Shown: positions 1 to 12,720, counted from the first letter of the stretch. The stretch: DNA of 64,000 bases from Euprymna scolopes (GCA_024364805.1 CM044511.1:1809962-1873961), one strand, 5' to 3'. Numbers and translations are program-made. The notes: generated from the sequence alone by a model not told the origin.

Positions 1-35
<35 letters not shown>
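1..35. repeat. (TA)n microsatellite at window edge
   Basis: Alternating TA with one interruption; it probably continues outside the window. Confidence 0.9.
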
Positions 36-660
36 GAGAAAAATTGGAATGGTAAATGAATTCACAAAAACATACATTGGTTAATAGCGATTGGTTCATT
101 TATTCCATAAGGAATTAATTGGGGCATAGAAGGGACTCTTTATGCAAAGACATTTCGAAGCCTAATGTTTCTCATAAGAAGAGTAGAGAAGATGCTACGT
201 AACATAGTGTGGATACGGTGTCTCGCGTCGTATTCATTAGGAACGAAATAGATCAATTAAAATTATAGATGGTGTTGGAGGGGTTATCGAATTTTAAATA
301 AAAGAGGGGCGCATTATATAGAGTGTAATGTAGAATGGTGCATAGGGTCTTATCATTATTCTTAAATGTATGTAGTATATGTTTTAAGGCTTAAGGGGAG
401 GTACAGTGTGGATGGGTGGTAATTCTATTGTATCGGTGTGTAAGATGCCTATTATCTCTGCAGGGGCATTTTATTGACATTTGCAACCGAGACCACAACA
501 ACACTATTAAGTGGTGTATAATTTAGGGAGAGGTATTATGGTGATCATTTAAGGTGAAAGATCGAATGTGTGTATTCTAAGCAGGGTTGAACAAAATGGA
601 TTACATGGGGCGTCCTGGTTCAGGGGTTTAATTTAGTGAGGTATTTTCTTCTAACGCACG
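36..660. other. No recognisable gene or repeat
   Basis: About 600 bases of non-repetitive AT-rich sequence. No reading frame of useful length and no element signature seen on either strand. Confidence 0.6.
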
Positions 661-661
661 A

Positions 662-758
<97 letters not shown>

Positions 759-775
759 TAGATAGATAGATAGAT
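661..775. repeat. (TA)n followed by (GATA)n
   Basis: About 95 bases of TA alternation passing into five GATA units. The same TA/GATA mix recurs near 2408-2435 and 4741-4773, on both sides of LINE-B copy 1. Confidence 0.95.
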
Positions 776-1305
776 AAATGTAATTATATACGGTCTAAAT
801 GATACAGGTTTCTATCAACTAAGTTAACTAATGACGAAAGTAATTTTCCTTTTTCGTACTTTCGTCTAGTCTTTCAACTTTTGGTTAGAAAAGGTTCTGA
901 TAATATTGTTTCCATAGAATTATTACAGAATTGCATTTCTGTGAAACGCGAAATGAGACATATCCATTGGCACTGTTTGCAATCACGTTTTCCATCAACG
1001 ATTTCCTTTTCTTCTTCTGTAACTCTATTTGCTTATAAATATATTTCTAATATTAACAAATAAAGCGGAAAAATGTACAACGTATGTAGGTAATTATGCA
1101 AACCATGCTAGCGGCCCATTTACTTATATTGATCACTATGCACGTGCATACATAAATACATACACACCTACACACCTATGTACACATAGATCAAAGAAAG
1201 ATCATATATATATATTATAATATGTGTGTTTGTGTGTAATATAGATAATGTCTGGAAAATTGAAATAGGCTATTTAAAGCATACATGAATACATAAACAC
1301 ATACC
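776..1305. other. No recognisable gene
   Basis: The open frames near 881-1220 are about 60 codons long, low in complexity and unlike any family I know. Nothing else seen. Confidence 0.6.
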
Positions 1306-1349
<44 letters not shown>

Positions 1350-1381
1350 CGTGGGTGTGTGTGAGTGTGTGTGTGTGTGTT
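1306..1381. repeat. (TA)n(TG)n compound microsatellite
   Basis: TA alternation passes directly into TG alternation with a few GG interruptions. Alternating purine/pyrimidine throughout. Confidence 0.95.
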
Positions 1382-1466
1382 TAGAGTTGCTCCCAACTTT
1401 CTCCGACGTAAACTACACTTAAATACGATCTTTTAATCATTCCAGATTTCGTATATATTGTTATGG

Positions 1467-1798
1467 TGTCGTGATTTTTAAAGTAAAGAATAGTATTTGT
1501 GTAACATCAGCTTGACTCGAAACCGACAGAAGAAATCTAGCATTCTATGCGGGGGGTGTTACAACCATACCAACGTGATACGCTCATGATCTGAGTAAAT
1601 AATAATAATCGATAATATACTAAGATTAATGTACAAAATGTTTAACGACTTTTCAATTTGGAGTCATTTCTGATACTTAACATTTTATTAAACTGTCAAA
1701 AGACTCGTTAATGAACGCTCCGTAAAAATTCGATCGGCAGGGATAGAGTTTGAAACTAGGGAGACAGACAGACATATAGGATTTTATATATTATATTA
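1467..1798 (-). repeat. tRNA-derived SINE-like unit, copy 1 of a tandem pair
   Basis: On the minus strand, TGGTATGGTTGT (1561-1572) resembles an RNA polymerase III A box, and GGTTTCGAGTCAA (about 1511-1524) a B box. They lie at tRNA-like spacing. The tail on the minus strand ends AAAATCACGAC at 1468. The whole 332-base unit repeats, diverged, from 1799: both units contain GGAxCGTTCAT near the far end and the same tail. A third copy of the head plus tail lies at 13353-13460 on the same strand. Head and tail architecture suggests a tRNA-derived SINE; the exact boundaries are not certain. Confidence 0.5.
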
Positions 1799-2035
1799 TA
1801 GTCGTGATTTCAAATGTAAAAAAGAAATAGTATTTGGGTTCACACAGCTAGAATCGAAACCGAAAGCAAAAAGCCGTAGCATTCAAAGCCAGTAAGGTTA
1901 CAAGTGTACAACTTATGAGGTGAGTGAAAATATAAACAAAAATAGATAAACTTGACAACTTAAAAACTTTTTTAACAGGCTAAAGACCCAGGTATGAACG
2001 GTCCGTAAAAATCAAATAAATTGAGCTACGGCGGG
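1799..2035 (-). repeat. tRNA-derived SINE-like unit, copy 2 of a tandem pair
   Basis: Diverged tandem copy of the unit at 1467. On the minus strand the B-box-like GGTTTCGATTCTA is at about 1849-1861 and the A-box-like stretch near 1889-1901. It starts at the same GTCGTGATTT (plus strand) as copy 1. A second A-box-like motif, TAGCTCAATTT, is visible on the minus strand near 2020, so the repeat may be composite. Confidence 0.45.
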
Positions 2036-2461
2036 GATCATTCGATCTGTAACCGAAAGCACTGCCACCGAGATGTCAATAATTCTGTTTTTTACAGAAG
2101 AAACGCTTAGACAAGATTTACTATCTCCCTTGACGTGTGTAACTGAAAATATTTCCCTGCGAAAAATACATTTTTTTATCTTTAAAAAGGAAGGACTACT
2201 TTTTAGACCGGGTTTTTTTCGATTTTCGATACTTATCAGATGAATTTCTGTACAAAACTTTTCTAAGAACATTGCAAGATTTATGAATTACTTTTGTATG
2301 AACTTTGCAAAAATGGGTTCAGCCGTTTCGAAATCTGTGCCAAAGAAACTCACATAAACAAAGTGACTTTCAATAATATTAGATATACATGAGGGTAGGT
2401 TATATATAGAGAGATAGATAGATAGATAGATAGACGCATAACTTCTCTATATCTTATTCCC
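2036..2461. repeat. Possible transposon 3' tail, then GATA repeat
   Basis: The stretch 2310-2362 (GGTTCAGCCGTTTCGAAATC, then ACATAAACAAA) has the look of a conserved retroposon tail of the kind common in invertebrate genomes. It is followed by AT-rich sequence and (GATA)n at 2408-2435. No coding domain is seen; the assignment rests on pattern only. Confidence 0.3.
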
Positions 2462-4740
2462 TATCAGAGATGCTTCCGTTTCCAACCCGTTTCCCAGACC
2501 AGCAAGAACAGCTCGCACCACTTCTAGATCTGTTTCTGACCACACTTCCCGATAATTGTGTCACGAATGTCCACATCCCTCTTTGGAACGCCGATCATGC
2601 AGTGGTAATAGTTGAAATCGCCTTAACCTCTAGAGACAAAATTGATGACCCACTACGCAAAACAACGTGATATTATAAAAATGTTGACGGGAAGCCATCA
2701 GGGGCCGCATCAGGAACGCCCCATTGCAAAATATCTTTTCACTTCCTGCTGAACATTGCGCAAATGAGACCACTGAATGGTTTAATATGGTAATTGAAGC
2801 ACATATTCCCATGGGGAAATTTTATAGCAAGCCCCACTCTCCCCAATGGTTTAGTTCTACTTGGGCAGCTCCCATTTTGCGAAGGCAGTATGCGCACAGC
2901 AAATTTTACCGACATAAGTCCAGGTCAACCAACAGAAGTATATAGAACCCAGAAATAACTGGAAGAATGAAATAATGACAGCTTAGAGAGAATTTACATA
3001 AGCTTCCAAAAACACATCGAAACACAGAAATTAGAAACCCGTGACTTCGGGAAAATCTACAAAAGTAATTAATGGGCAAACAACAATTCCCCAACTATCC
3101 AACAACCATGGCGTTGTTTGTCCTGCAACTGAGAAGGCTAACATGCTTGGCTACAACTCCACACTGGACACTGCTAACAACCTCCTCCCTGGCTTTCCTT
3201 TGCGGACAGAGACGACACTAGACGATCTGAAAATCACGCGTTTTCTGGTTCATGCTAATATTATAAGCATGTGGACCTGATCTCATCCCGCTGTGCTATT
3301 AAAAGAGTGTGTCGCCGAAGTAGTTTTCTCCAAACTTTACAACAAATGTCTTAATGAATCTTGCTTTTCGGGCTGCTGGATAACTGCATCTGTAGTACTC
3401 GTTTTCAAGAATTCTGGCGAAAAAACTAACCCAGTAAATTATCGCCCCATTAGTCCCCTCCCAACTTTCACCAAAATATTTGAGACAATAATTAACAAAG
3501 TACTAGTCCATCACCGTACAGATGTTAAACTTTTTACTGACTAACAATATGGATTTAGACAAGCCAGTTCTACAGAAGAATTCCTAACTGTAATCTCAGA
3601 ACGTATATACCATTCACTGGGCGAAGCAGTGGAAGCTAGAGCGGTAGCTTTAGATATATCTAAGGCATTTGACAGGGTATGGCATTAGGGTCTTCTCAAG
3701 AAAATCAGATAATACGGTATCAATGAAAGATTACAGAATATAATTAAATCCTTCTTAGATAAGAAAAAATCCAGGTTGTCCTAGACGGTCGTAATCTAAA
3801 CAATAGGATATAAATGTGGGAGTGCCTCAGAGGTTTATACTTGTACCTCTAATGTTCCTAATATTCATAAATTACCTTCCTGACAAAATTGTCTGTGAAA
3901 TAGGTATATATGCTGACGAGACCACACTCTATAACAGACAATGCAGGAATATAAATGAACACATATCTAAAGAAATGTCAGAAACACTAGCGGATGATCT
4001 CCGATCCGTAGTGGAATGGAGACAAAAATAGATGTTTTTCTTCAATAATTACAGAAACCCTTCCCTACCACCAATAGCAATGGTCAATGACTCTTTATCT
4101 GAAAGTACATCTTTTAAACTCTTCAGCCTAATGTTCATAGGAATCATGAGTTGGAACAATTACATTGAGAGTATTACCAGGACTGCTGCGAAGAATGTGG
4201 GTTCTCTCTATCATGCTAGAAAGCTACTTACGCCCGAAAGTATCCTGTACCTCTATAAGACCGCCATTCGCCCATGTATGCAGTATTGTTGTCATATTTG
4301 GGCTGGTGCATCTGCCACTAGTCTCTAGCTCCTAGACAAGGTCCAAAACGTCAGCCTCTGTCCCATCAAGGTAATGTTGCACGCCCTGCCTATTCTACGA
4401 TGAAATCTTTGAAGAACTTCAATCGCTTGTGCCCACTCGACGTAAAAAAACCCGATAAACACGACAAGGAACTAACTTCCACCTCTTTCACGGAAGAAAT
4501 CCCTAGATGCAAGAGGGTCTTCTACTCCAGTTGTTCCTTCCACAGAACAGCTAAACTTTGAAATTCCCTTCCGGGTCCCTGCTTCCCCAACTGTACTGAC
4601 ATGCAAAAGTGTGACGTGAACCGACATCTTGCTGCCAAACTCCCTACACAGTACCCCTGATGCTTATGTATCTGATAGTAGCCCCATACAATAAAGTGTC
4701 AATGTGCCTTTTTTGGGGGTGAAAATGTAATTAAAAAATA
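2462..4740 (+). mobile_element. LINE-B copy 1: non-LTR retrotransposon, 5'-truncated, inactive
   Basis: APE-type non-LTR retrotransposon of the Jockey/CR1 group by its reverse transcriptase and C-terminal motifs. The copy starts inside the endonuclease (2470-2640, TRFPDQQEQLAPLLDLFL) and runs through a linker (2700-3280) and the reverse transcriptase: palm motifs NYRPISPLPTFTKIFE near 3435 and DISKAFDRVWH near 3655. The catalytic box reads YADETTLYN (about 3910), so the second Asp is lost. The thumb/C-terminal region at 4140-4330 (SWNNYIESI, RPCMQYCCHIWAGA) is followed by a decayed tail. Stops and frameshifts occur throughout: TAA at 3542, TAG inside the palm near 3687, and frame changes near 3290 and 3780. 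The 3' end is an A-rich run at 4723-4740. GATA repeats flank both ends. It is a sister family to LINE-A and is represented again at 47210-48165. Confidence 0.85.
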
Positions 4741-5354
4741 TAGACAGATAAATATATAGATAGATAGATAGATTATGTTTAATGGTTTCTTGACTTGACA
4801 GTGGACAAACGTTCTTCAATAACTAGTGAGCGAGAAGCTTTTATAGTCATTACTTTCTCTTTCCTATTGCGAGGCAATCTACTGTATTTTAATAACAGAT
4901 GGCCGAATGAACATTTGCAACAGATATCAGTCTAGTCGCAACAACTGTTAACAATTTCTACCACTAAATATTTGTACAAAAAAAACTTAACGAAACTTCT
5001 AATAGCAAAGTTTCTTTCGTAGAACTATTTGTAACTGGTACGCAGTACTGTGGAGTTGGTTCCGAACTTACTATGTCCATAAAAGATGTTAACATAATAG
5101 TCTATCTATCTCTCTACTACTCAAAATATATGTCGTTTTGGAGGTTTTGTTGAATGTCCTCTTGAAAGAGCACACTCTACCCCACTTCCACCATGACCAA
5201 TACTCACTGCCTTGTTTTATCGTTTAACATACACTCATTTGCCTTTATCTCTGAGCACATTTGCACCTTTATAATTGTGACAACTTCTAGTAAAGAAAGA
5301 ACATATCAATATCAGAATAATTTGATCATGTATGTCTTAGGAAATTAGGCACAA
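4741..5354. other. No recognisable gene; GATA repeat at the left edge
   Basis: (GATA)n at 4741-4773, then unique AT-rich sequence up to the poly(A) end of the minus-strand LINE. No coding or structural signal seen. Confidence 0.6.
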
Positions 5355-8345
5355 TTTTTTTTTGCATGGAGGTCACCACTTATCAAGGCCCAAGGGCCAC
5401 CCAGGGATAAGGGTTATTGTGTGTACACTTATCAATAGGATAGTGTAGTAATAGTATTCGAGAATTGATAAAGTGTCATTACTTAAGCGGGTGGTTCATC
5501 AGGAATTTGTTTGTGTTGGACTTGAAGACATCCAGGTTGAAGTCGGAAGGGAAAAAGGTAAGCGGGACAGAGTTCCACAGACGTGCAGTTCTAAGAAAGA
5601 AGCTTTCTTCATGGAATCTACGTTTTGATTAAGGCACATATATGGCATGGAGAAAATTATTAGCGGTGTTTTCAGCTAGTCGGGTGTTTTTTGAAAATGA
5701 TTGGCGAGGGGGGACCAGAGAATGGAGCTCAGACGAGCACTTGCCATGGAAAAAAAGATAGAACAAAGATACGCTCGATATGTCTCTTCTGTGGGAGAGA
5801 GGTTGCAGGGAAGAGAAAAGGGCATCCCCCACCAAGCCACGAAGTCTATTTTGTACTCTGTCAAGGAAGGATCGGCTGTTTTTAGCAGCTCCTGCCCAGA
5901 TGTGGCATCAGTACTCTATCCTTGGACGTACTTGACTTTTATATACATAGAGAATTGCATCATTAGTGAGATATCTTCTGGAGCGGTAGAAGGATCCCAC
6001 CATTTTCCCAGCGACCTTGGCCACAGACTTGATGAATGTGTTCCATTTAAGATCAGGATTAAAGGTCAAAACCAGAAGCTTATTAAAACATTTGGCCTCC
6101 CCTAGACGAGAGCCATCCATTTCAATTGATGCCAGATAGGGTTCACAGCGTTTATGATGTAGAGATAGGAGCTTGATCTTAGATGCATTAAAGGTAACAA
6201 GCCACCTCTTCCCCCACTGTACCACGCGCTCAAGTTCAGAGGAGAGATAATCAGAGAGAACATCATCATTTACGGCCTTTGCTGTGTTGCCATAGATGGT
6301 CGTGTCATCAGCATAGATGTAAACGAAAGATGTTAGTATTTGTTTTGGGAGATCATTGATATAGATCAGGAAGAGAGTTGGGCCCAGTATGGACTCCTGA
6401 GAGAACATCATTAATACTGTTGACCTGTGATTTCTGCCCATCAACAACTACTCTTATGAGCCTATCCGAAAAATATGATTTAATGATCGAGAAAACACTT
6501 CCAGTTATACCGTAGCTAGAAATCTTGTGAAGTAGGCAATTATGCCAAACCTTATCGAAGGTATTTGATATGCCAAGTGCGATTGCCCTATAAATGAAGC
6601 CTTTTGTCGAGAGATTGTCTAATCCTATGAGATATAACCGTTAGCACATCTGCTGTAGATCTGGTAGAACGGAAACCATATTGCGTGTGTTGAGGTTGTT
6701 GACTACTGTATATATTGTGGATTCCAACAACTTACTCATGCCACACATGAGACTTCTGTACTGAGAGGAGACGACTTATCACCTGAATTCTTAAATACAA
6801 GGCATACTGATGAGGTTTTCCATGGTGTTGGGAAGCACTTCTCCTTAAGGCAACGCTTAAACAGTTTGGTAAGTATGGGGGCAAATTCTGGTTGTAAATT
6901 TTTTAAAACTATAAATGGAATACCGGCAGGACCAGTTGTTTTACTGGAGTCAAGGTTCTTGATTAGCTTGGCGACCTCACGCACAGATATTTGTATGTTG
7001 CATAGCGTGCTGTCTGTTATAGGAGGGAATACGGGGAGTTGATGGCCTTTGTCGCACAGGGTAGACTTTGCCGTAAAGTTCTTGGCAAACAGTTTGGTAT
7101 TTTCGGATACTGTCGCGATTACCTCTGGTCCATTGATAATGGTTGTGATAGAACGCACGTTTCTGTTTAGGATCCTTTTTGCTATTTGCCAGAACTGGTG
7201 GGTACCTAGTCGTTGCCCAGCTACTTTTGATTTAACGGATTGCGCATATACTTCTCTTGCATTTGTTATTACTCTTTTACAGTGATTGCTGGCGGTCGTG
7301 AAAGCAGCTTTAGTTTCAGTGCATCTATTACGTTGGTAACTATGGAAAAAGTGATTTCTGTGTGCGATGGCAGCAGCTCATTGACATTAGAACCATAGCG
7401 GCTGTAAGGTTTTTGTTGGAATTTTTTAGATGGTATGAATTGGTCTATGCCTACAAGTAACCATTCGGTCGGATCTGATATCATAGAAGACATATACTTT
7501 TTAAACATTGAATGGGGATGTACATCAGATATGAATGTACGGAAGCTATCTCAGTCCGCCATAGAGTATCGGTATACAGTACGGTGGAGAGGTACGTCCG
7601 TAGATTTTGTATATTTCATTTTTACCTTAAATGATACAACGCAGTATACGGAGGATTCCAGAGGAGATAGAACGGAACATGAGCATAGCTCAGGGGAAGT
7701 GGTTAGAAAAAGGTCTAGAAGGCTTACGTACTGATCGGTAGTATCGGGCACACGGGTGGGTTCGCGAACAATCTGAGTGAGGTCATAAGCAATGGCAAAA
7801 TTATGACAGAACCTCTCGTCATCATCAGTCTTATTTGAGTGGGTAAGCCATTCCACATTATTGACATTGACGTGGCCGCAAATGTGAATGTTAGCTAAGG
7901 TATGAGTAGACAGGATGTGATAAATTTTCTCTGATATAATCTTAAATATAGTAACTCCGCTGTTGTGGGGCGATAGAGGGCAAATATAAATGCGGTGGTG
8001 TAAGTAAGATCCACCCGGAAGCACATATAATGTAGATTAGGGTATTCTCTGGAGATATCCCTTCCACACCGGAAACCATCTTTAATGTAAGCACATATTC
8101 CATGCCCGTGGCGATCTTGGGGGTCAGATTTAGACGAAAGTTAGAGTATCCTTTAATTATGAACTAATCTAGGGAGGTGGTCGGCCCTATTCCAGTTTCG
8201 CTTAAAAAGAATATGCCAGGTTTCGTCTCCTGTAATTGGGTTTCAACCTCTGGAAGGTTAGAACGTAGAAACCTGATGTTGGAGCAGGAGACATGTAATT
8301 AGGGATCTACGTAGGAGGATTGGGTTCTACGTTCATTCGTGTTTT
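5355..8345 (-). mobile_element. LINE-A copy 1: longest copy, endonuclease to poly(A), inactive
   Basis: Minus-strand non-LTR retrotransposon covering nearly all of ORF2. The apurinic endonuclease begins near 8310 (ETGIGPTT near 8190, HICGHVNVNNVEWL near 7890) and ends with VREPTRVPDTTDQYVSLLDL near 7740. The canonical GDFN box reads GHVN, so a catalytic Asp is gone. A linker (7160-7510) leads to reverse transcriptase motifs SKTTGPAGIPFIVLKNL (about 6930), ILGPTLFLIYINDLP (about 6380) and an intact YADDTTIYGN (about 6300). The thumb and C-terminal region VRPRIEYCCHIW and RTARLWNSVP run to about 5520. The 3' UTR ends with the family signature GGCCTTGATAAGTGGTGA and a short A tail (5357-5365 read as T). 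At least six frame breaks and several stops split it. It is the reference copy for the family here, because the other five start inside the reverse transcriptase. Confidence 0.9.
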
Positions 8346-8860
8346 ATTTTTTTAGATATTTCCTGTTGAGGATTTGGTGATTTGTGGAACAGGTCAGCAT
8401 ACTTGGTTAGAGCAGAACAGAAAGGGAAAGTAAGAGAGGAAACACGGGACATATTTTGTAGCACATTAAAAGGTAAAACCGTAACAATTACCCACTAGCA
8501 TGGTACCGAGAGATCCCACCAGAGACTACTGCATGGTCCAGAATCCATTCAGCAAATGGCAATATAGTAGCCCCAGTACTTTGCACCTGCTGATAGGACA
8601 ACCCCCTTAATTGTTATTCCCAGTTTCGGGTCCCTGACTATCAGGCGGTTAACTTCAGCCCAGATGAATACATTTACCTCCACCACCCTTACTAGTGACA
8701 TGACCGCAAGGATAGACATAGTGACAGACAATTTGCGACATTACAAACTACTACGATGTACTGCCAACCTGGGAAGCAGCTTTTCCTTCACCCTTTGTCA
8801 GAAACATCACGCATTAGAAATGAGGACTGCGGGACAAAAAAGGAGAAGCGAGAGTTACTG
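8346..8860. repeat. Repeat shared with 20418-20855, beside LINE-A copy 1
   Basis: About 440 bases (8397-8838) match 20418-20855 in the same orientation with many substitutions. Shared blocks include AGTACTTTGCACCTGCTGAT and CTTCACCCTTTGT. Here the block sits directly upstream, in element terms, of the LINE-A endonuclease, so it could be the LINE 5' region (5' UTR or ORF1). The second copy has no ORF2 beside it, so an independent short element is the alternative. The minus-strand frame 8549-8731 is not recognisable as any ORF1 family. Confidence 0.6.
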
Positions 8861-9095
8861 GAGCTGCCGATAACACATCCACTGCATTATCTACTCTCCA
8901 TTAAAAAATGGTAAGACGGACTTATTTATATCTACTTAGTATAAGTGCTTTGCCCATTCTAAGTTTAGAATAGAATTTGAAGATAGTCTACCCTCCCATA
9001 TTAATCCGTGAAAGTTTTTTTTTTTACTTAAGTAATGTTAACATGGTCGAGTTTTTAATAAGACTACAATAAGAGAACAATGATAAATAAATAAT

Positions 9096-9133
<38 letters not shown>

Positions 9134-9394
9134 TTAATACACAAATATTGGCAAAATTAAAACAAAATACATTTCAACAGTTATGGAGAAAGAGTTTAAC
9201 TTAGCTCTGAAGGCACCGACCCTTTCTTCCGAGATCATCTCGAAAACTGACTAGTAGCTAGCAGATCTGGATTGTTCTGGTACTTAAAGAGTATAGTGGG
9301 TGTTGGTGTGGTGGTGGTAGTTGGGGTAAATGATATAACTATTTATTTATTTATTTATTTATTTTTGCTTTAGGTCCCTCGCGAAATTCACCTT
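8861..9394. other. No gene; (TA)n and (TTTA)n tracts
   Basis: Contains an interrupted (TA)n at 9093-9134 and (ATTT)n at 9342-9366. The rest is unique sequence with no coding signal. Confidence 0.65.
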
Positions 9395-10340
9395 ATAATT
9401 ACGTTCCAATAATGCAACTTCTGAAGTAGGCTCATTTAAAGGCAGAGTTGATTGGCCAAATAAAGAAGTTCAGGGATAAGAACCGTCGTGTGTCTATAGA
9501 GACAATAAGTGCAGTTTGCTGTCAGTGTGGGAAATGTACTTAGTCACGAGGAATGGAAGAATTGCACAAATATTGTCCTAAGGGTGCTAAAAGAAGTTCA
9601 GACATAAACAAATCATAATAGCAGGGAGAGTGTAGAGCTGATCAATCCAGATCCCACAGTTTTTGATGCTCTGATGACCTGTGATGAAAGCTGAGTCTAC
9701 CGCTATAATCTAGAGACCAAGAAAGTTTCAAGTGGAAGTATGCAGGCTCTCCCAGACCTAAGAAGGCCAGATAGAACAAATCCATATAACAACTTATGAT
9801 AGTTTAGTTTATTTTTTATTTTTTTAGCAGGGGCATGATCTGCATGCACTGTGCTCACACTGGACAGCCAATCAGCAGGAAATAATATGTTTAGGTTTTA
9901 GGGGAGTTCAGAAAGATATTTCGTCAGAAGAGACCAGCATTCTTAAAATCAAGTCAGTGGCATTTCCACCACGACAATGCAGCAGTCCACAACTCCATCA
10001 TCCTTGTCACAGACTATTTGGCCAAGATGGGCATCAAAACAGTTCCTCACCCTCTCTATAGTCCAGACCTTGATCCCTGTGACTTGGTTCTGCCCTAAGC
10101 TCAAGAAAAACTACAAACTAAAGAAACAGAAAATACTAGAAAAATAGCAGAATGAAACGCGTCACTAAAAATCGGAGTAATATATTACTTGTAAACAATT
10201 TATAACACTGGTCAACACTCAAGAGAGTACAAAACATGTGTGACCATTTTTTTTTCTGCATAGAAAATCCATTAATGCCCTTTTTTATCAAATTAGGTAG
10301 ATTTTTTCAAGATTGACAGTTTCTAGCATTTTGCAGAGAA
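9395..10340 (+). pseudogene. mariner-type transposase relic
   Basis: A decayed cut-and-paste DNA transposase on the plus strand, readable only by switching frames. An N-terminal helix-turn-helix stretch (KKFRDKNRRVSIETISAVCC) lies near 9463-9524. The first catalytic-Asp block is MTCDES (about 9677), where mariner has TGDE. The second, WHFHHDNAAVHNS, is near 9960-10000. The third, PHPLYSPDLDPCDLVL, is near 10050-10095. The spacing between the last two Asp blocks and the YSPDL-PCD wording match the mariner D,D34D class. The middle portion (9800-9955) is poorly conserved and T-rich. Stops and frameshifts are frequent. Terminal inverted repeats could not be placed by eye. Element inactive. Confidence 0.8.
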
Positions 10341-10649
10341 AGGTGCTGTGTGAATGATGAACGTAGCAGAAGATTCCATTAGGATACTTCAGTGATGGAG
10401 AAACGTTACCAAAGAAAATGGAACGCTGACATGTTGGCGGATTACTGTTGGGATGGAAGGATGACACTCAACACAAAAGGGTGTATAATACACACCACGT
10501 TTAAATTGGCAAATTGTGTTTTTATTCATAACTAAAACAATAACATATGATTTGAAGTAAATGGTTGGTCGTTTTTTTTTACGGCATATCAACCCTTTTT
10601 AGGTCATTTAATGCATAATCTAATGATTTTGAAGAAAAAGTTTTTAATA

Positions 10650-10651
<2 letters not shown>
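10341..10651. other. No recognisable gene
   Basis: Unique sequence between the mariner relic and a microsatellite; no supported feature. Confidence 0.6.
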
Positions 10652-10727
<76 letters not shown>

Positions 10728-10741
10728 GTGTGTGCGTGTGT
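10652..10741. repeat. (TA)n(TG)n microsatellite
   Basis: 75 bases of uninterrupted TA alternation, then CGTGTGTGCGTGTG. Open frames across it encode only Ile-Tyr runs and are artefacts. Confidence 0.97.
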
Positions 10742-12576
10742 TTTAAGTCGGTTTCTATTAAACCCATCGTTGGGACCCTTACAAGTACTACCACTCTTGG
10801 TCAGACTGGACCTGGGAGTAATGGCAATTAAGGATGTCTTCCCATGCCACAAAGTCCGCAAGCTGGGGCCTCATATATATAGTTTAAGGTCTCATCCAGG
10901 ACATTATAGGAGATGGAACTGGTGTTTTTTCTAGGTAAACAAATGCCAGGTTAAATATCAAGATTCTTCTCTTACATCGAAAGAAATGTTATGTGGCATG
11001 AACATTTTTTTTACCTGCATTTTGGTTAACGGTGTAATTAACACACGCGTTTCTGAGTAAGTTCAAAGGATAAAATGCAGAAGTGGATAACGTGTACTTT
11101 TTATAGCTACTGAAAGAAAGCACTTTGATTGTAAATTAGACACTTCGCAGGAAAGGTAAAACTGAAATCTATATAGCTAACAAGATAATTATCTTCCGAA
11201 TTTAATTAAGTTGACAAAATGGAATCATTCTCGAAGTGTGTTTAACTTAATAGTTTCTGACATCCTTCAGATTAAATCTCTCCAACCAATCCCCCTCTAA
11301 AGCTGAAATGACAGCCCAAATGAAACACATGATTAACACAAAATCTTCAGGGCTCATATTCACAAATGTGCTTTGGATCTGAACTAAATAGAACAACGTA
11401 ACATCATTTCTTCTAGTAAACACCCCGGATATCTTAGCACTTCTGTAAATATTCTAACCACTTTTAAATAAATAAATACCTTTACTTTGTGGTATAGACT
11501 CACATGCATGAAGACACTTGGTATCAATGTTCGTGACAGTCTCTCCTTGATATGAGAACCCGAACTTGATCAGATTACCAGACATTCATGTGCTTCAAGG
11601 AAATCTTGAGATGTAGTATTAGTTACTTATTATTCTTCGACCCAAGACTCTCCCCTTATCTACTATGTCTCTACCAACATCGGAAAAAAGGTTCTAACCT
11701 GATATGTTCCGCATTAACAAATAAAGTATAACCCTTTCACATCACTGCAAAGTTGCATTTTCATACCGGCTCCACAAAACTCGTAAAAATCGAAGTAAAT
11801 AACAAACGCAACAGTAAGAATAAATCACCCATTTACTTTAGAGTTTACTGGATGTAAGGAAGCCTTGCACTCAAATAGTTTCTTAAATCTTATGTCTAGA
11901 TTTGGAATATATTTCGATCTCTTGCTTCTTATACCGTAGAAATTTAAATGTACTATGAGTAAACAATAAGCTATTACACTCTCTATAGCGTATTACTGTA
12001 AGTGTGGTCTTCAATAATAGTCCCTTGTGTCAAAGAGACGGTATTCCTCGTTTTAAATGGATACGCGTAAGAACAGCTATTTAAAATTGAAGTGCAAAAA
12101 CTGCCTTACGGACAGAACCTACGGTCGATAAATGTAGACGTCGGCAAGAGAAAACCTTAAAATACAAACATGTATTTCTAGCAAACAAATATTTCAAATA
12201 TTTATTTATTTTACTTTGAGAGAACTTAATCTTTACTTTATTGATTGAGTGACCCTTTCATTATTTTCTTGCACAATCCATCACTATAGACAGGATGGTT
12301 TAAGTCTACAATTTTTTTCTTTTATTCATTTTTGTATTAATATATTCCTTCGTTTGTTTTTTTACTTTTTTTCTTTTCTTTTTCAGGATGAGTTATACTT
12401 TCGTTGACATGATGTCGTTTTAAAAGATTCTATTTTTGAAACATGACAGAATGATATCTGTCGCACATTGACACAGATTATAGCTTAGCTATAATTGAGC
12501 TGAACCCAGCTGCTTTGTCAAAGGCAAAAAACAAATAAAGAGATTGAGGTTTGTCGAGAAAGCATAATTATACAGC
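10742..12576. other. 1.8 kb without a recognisable feature
   Basis: Read on both strands: no long open frame, no retroelement motif, no tRNA-like head. Composition is AT-rich with short homopolymers (T-rich around 12310-12385). Confidence 0.55.
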
Positions 12577-12641
12577 ATTTGTAACTCTCTCTTTCTTTCT
12601 CGCTCTCTCTCTCTCTCTACATACACACACACTCATACACA

Positions 12642-12702
<61 letters not shown>

Positions 12703-12720
12703 GCGTTTGTGCGTGTGTTT
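12577..12720. repeat. (CT)n(CA)n(TA)n compound microsatellite
   Basis: Pyrimidine CT repeats (12586-12618), then CA-rich sequence, then TA alternation (12645-12702), ending in GTTTGTGCGTGTG. Confidence 0.95.

Noticed and set aside
10579-10934. Open frames encoding Ile-Tyr or Cys-Val runs across TA, CA and TG tracts (also near 15000, 25150, 25600, 34750, 43950, 50486 and elsewhere)
   Set aside because: Microsatellites lack stop codons in these phases; the frames are artefacts of repeat composition.
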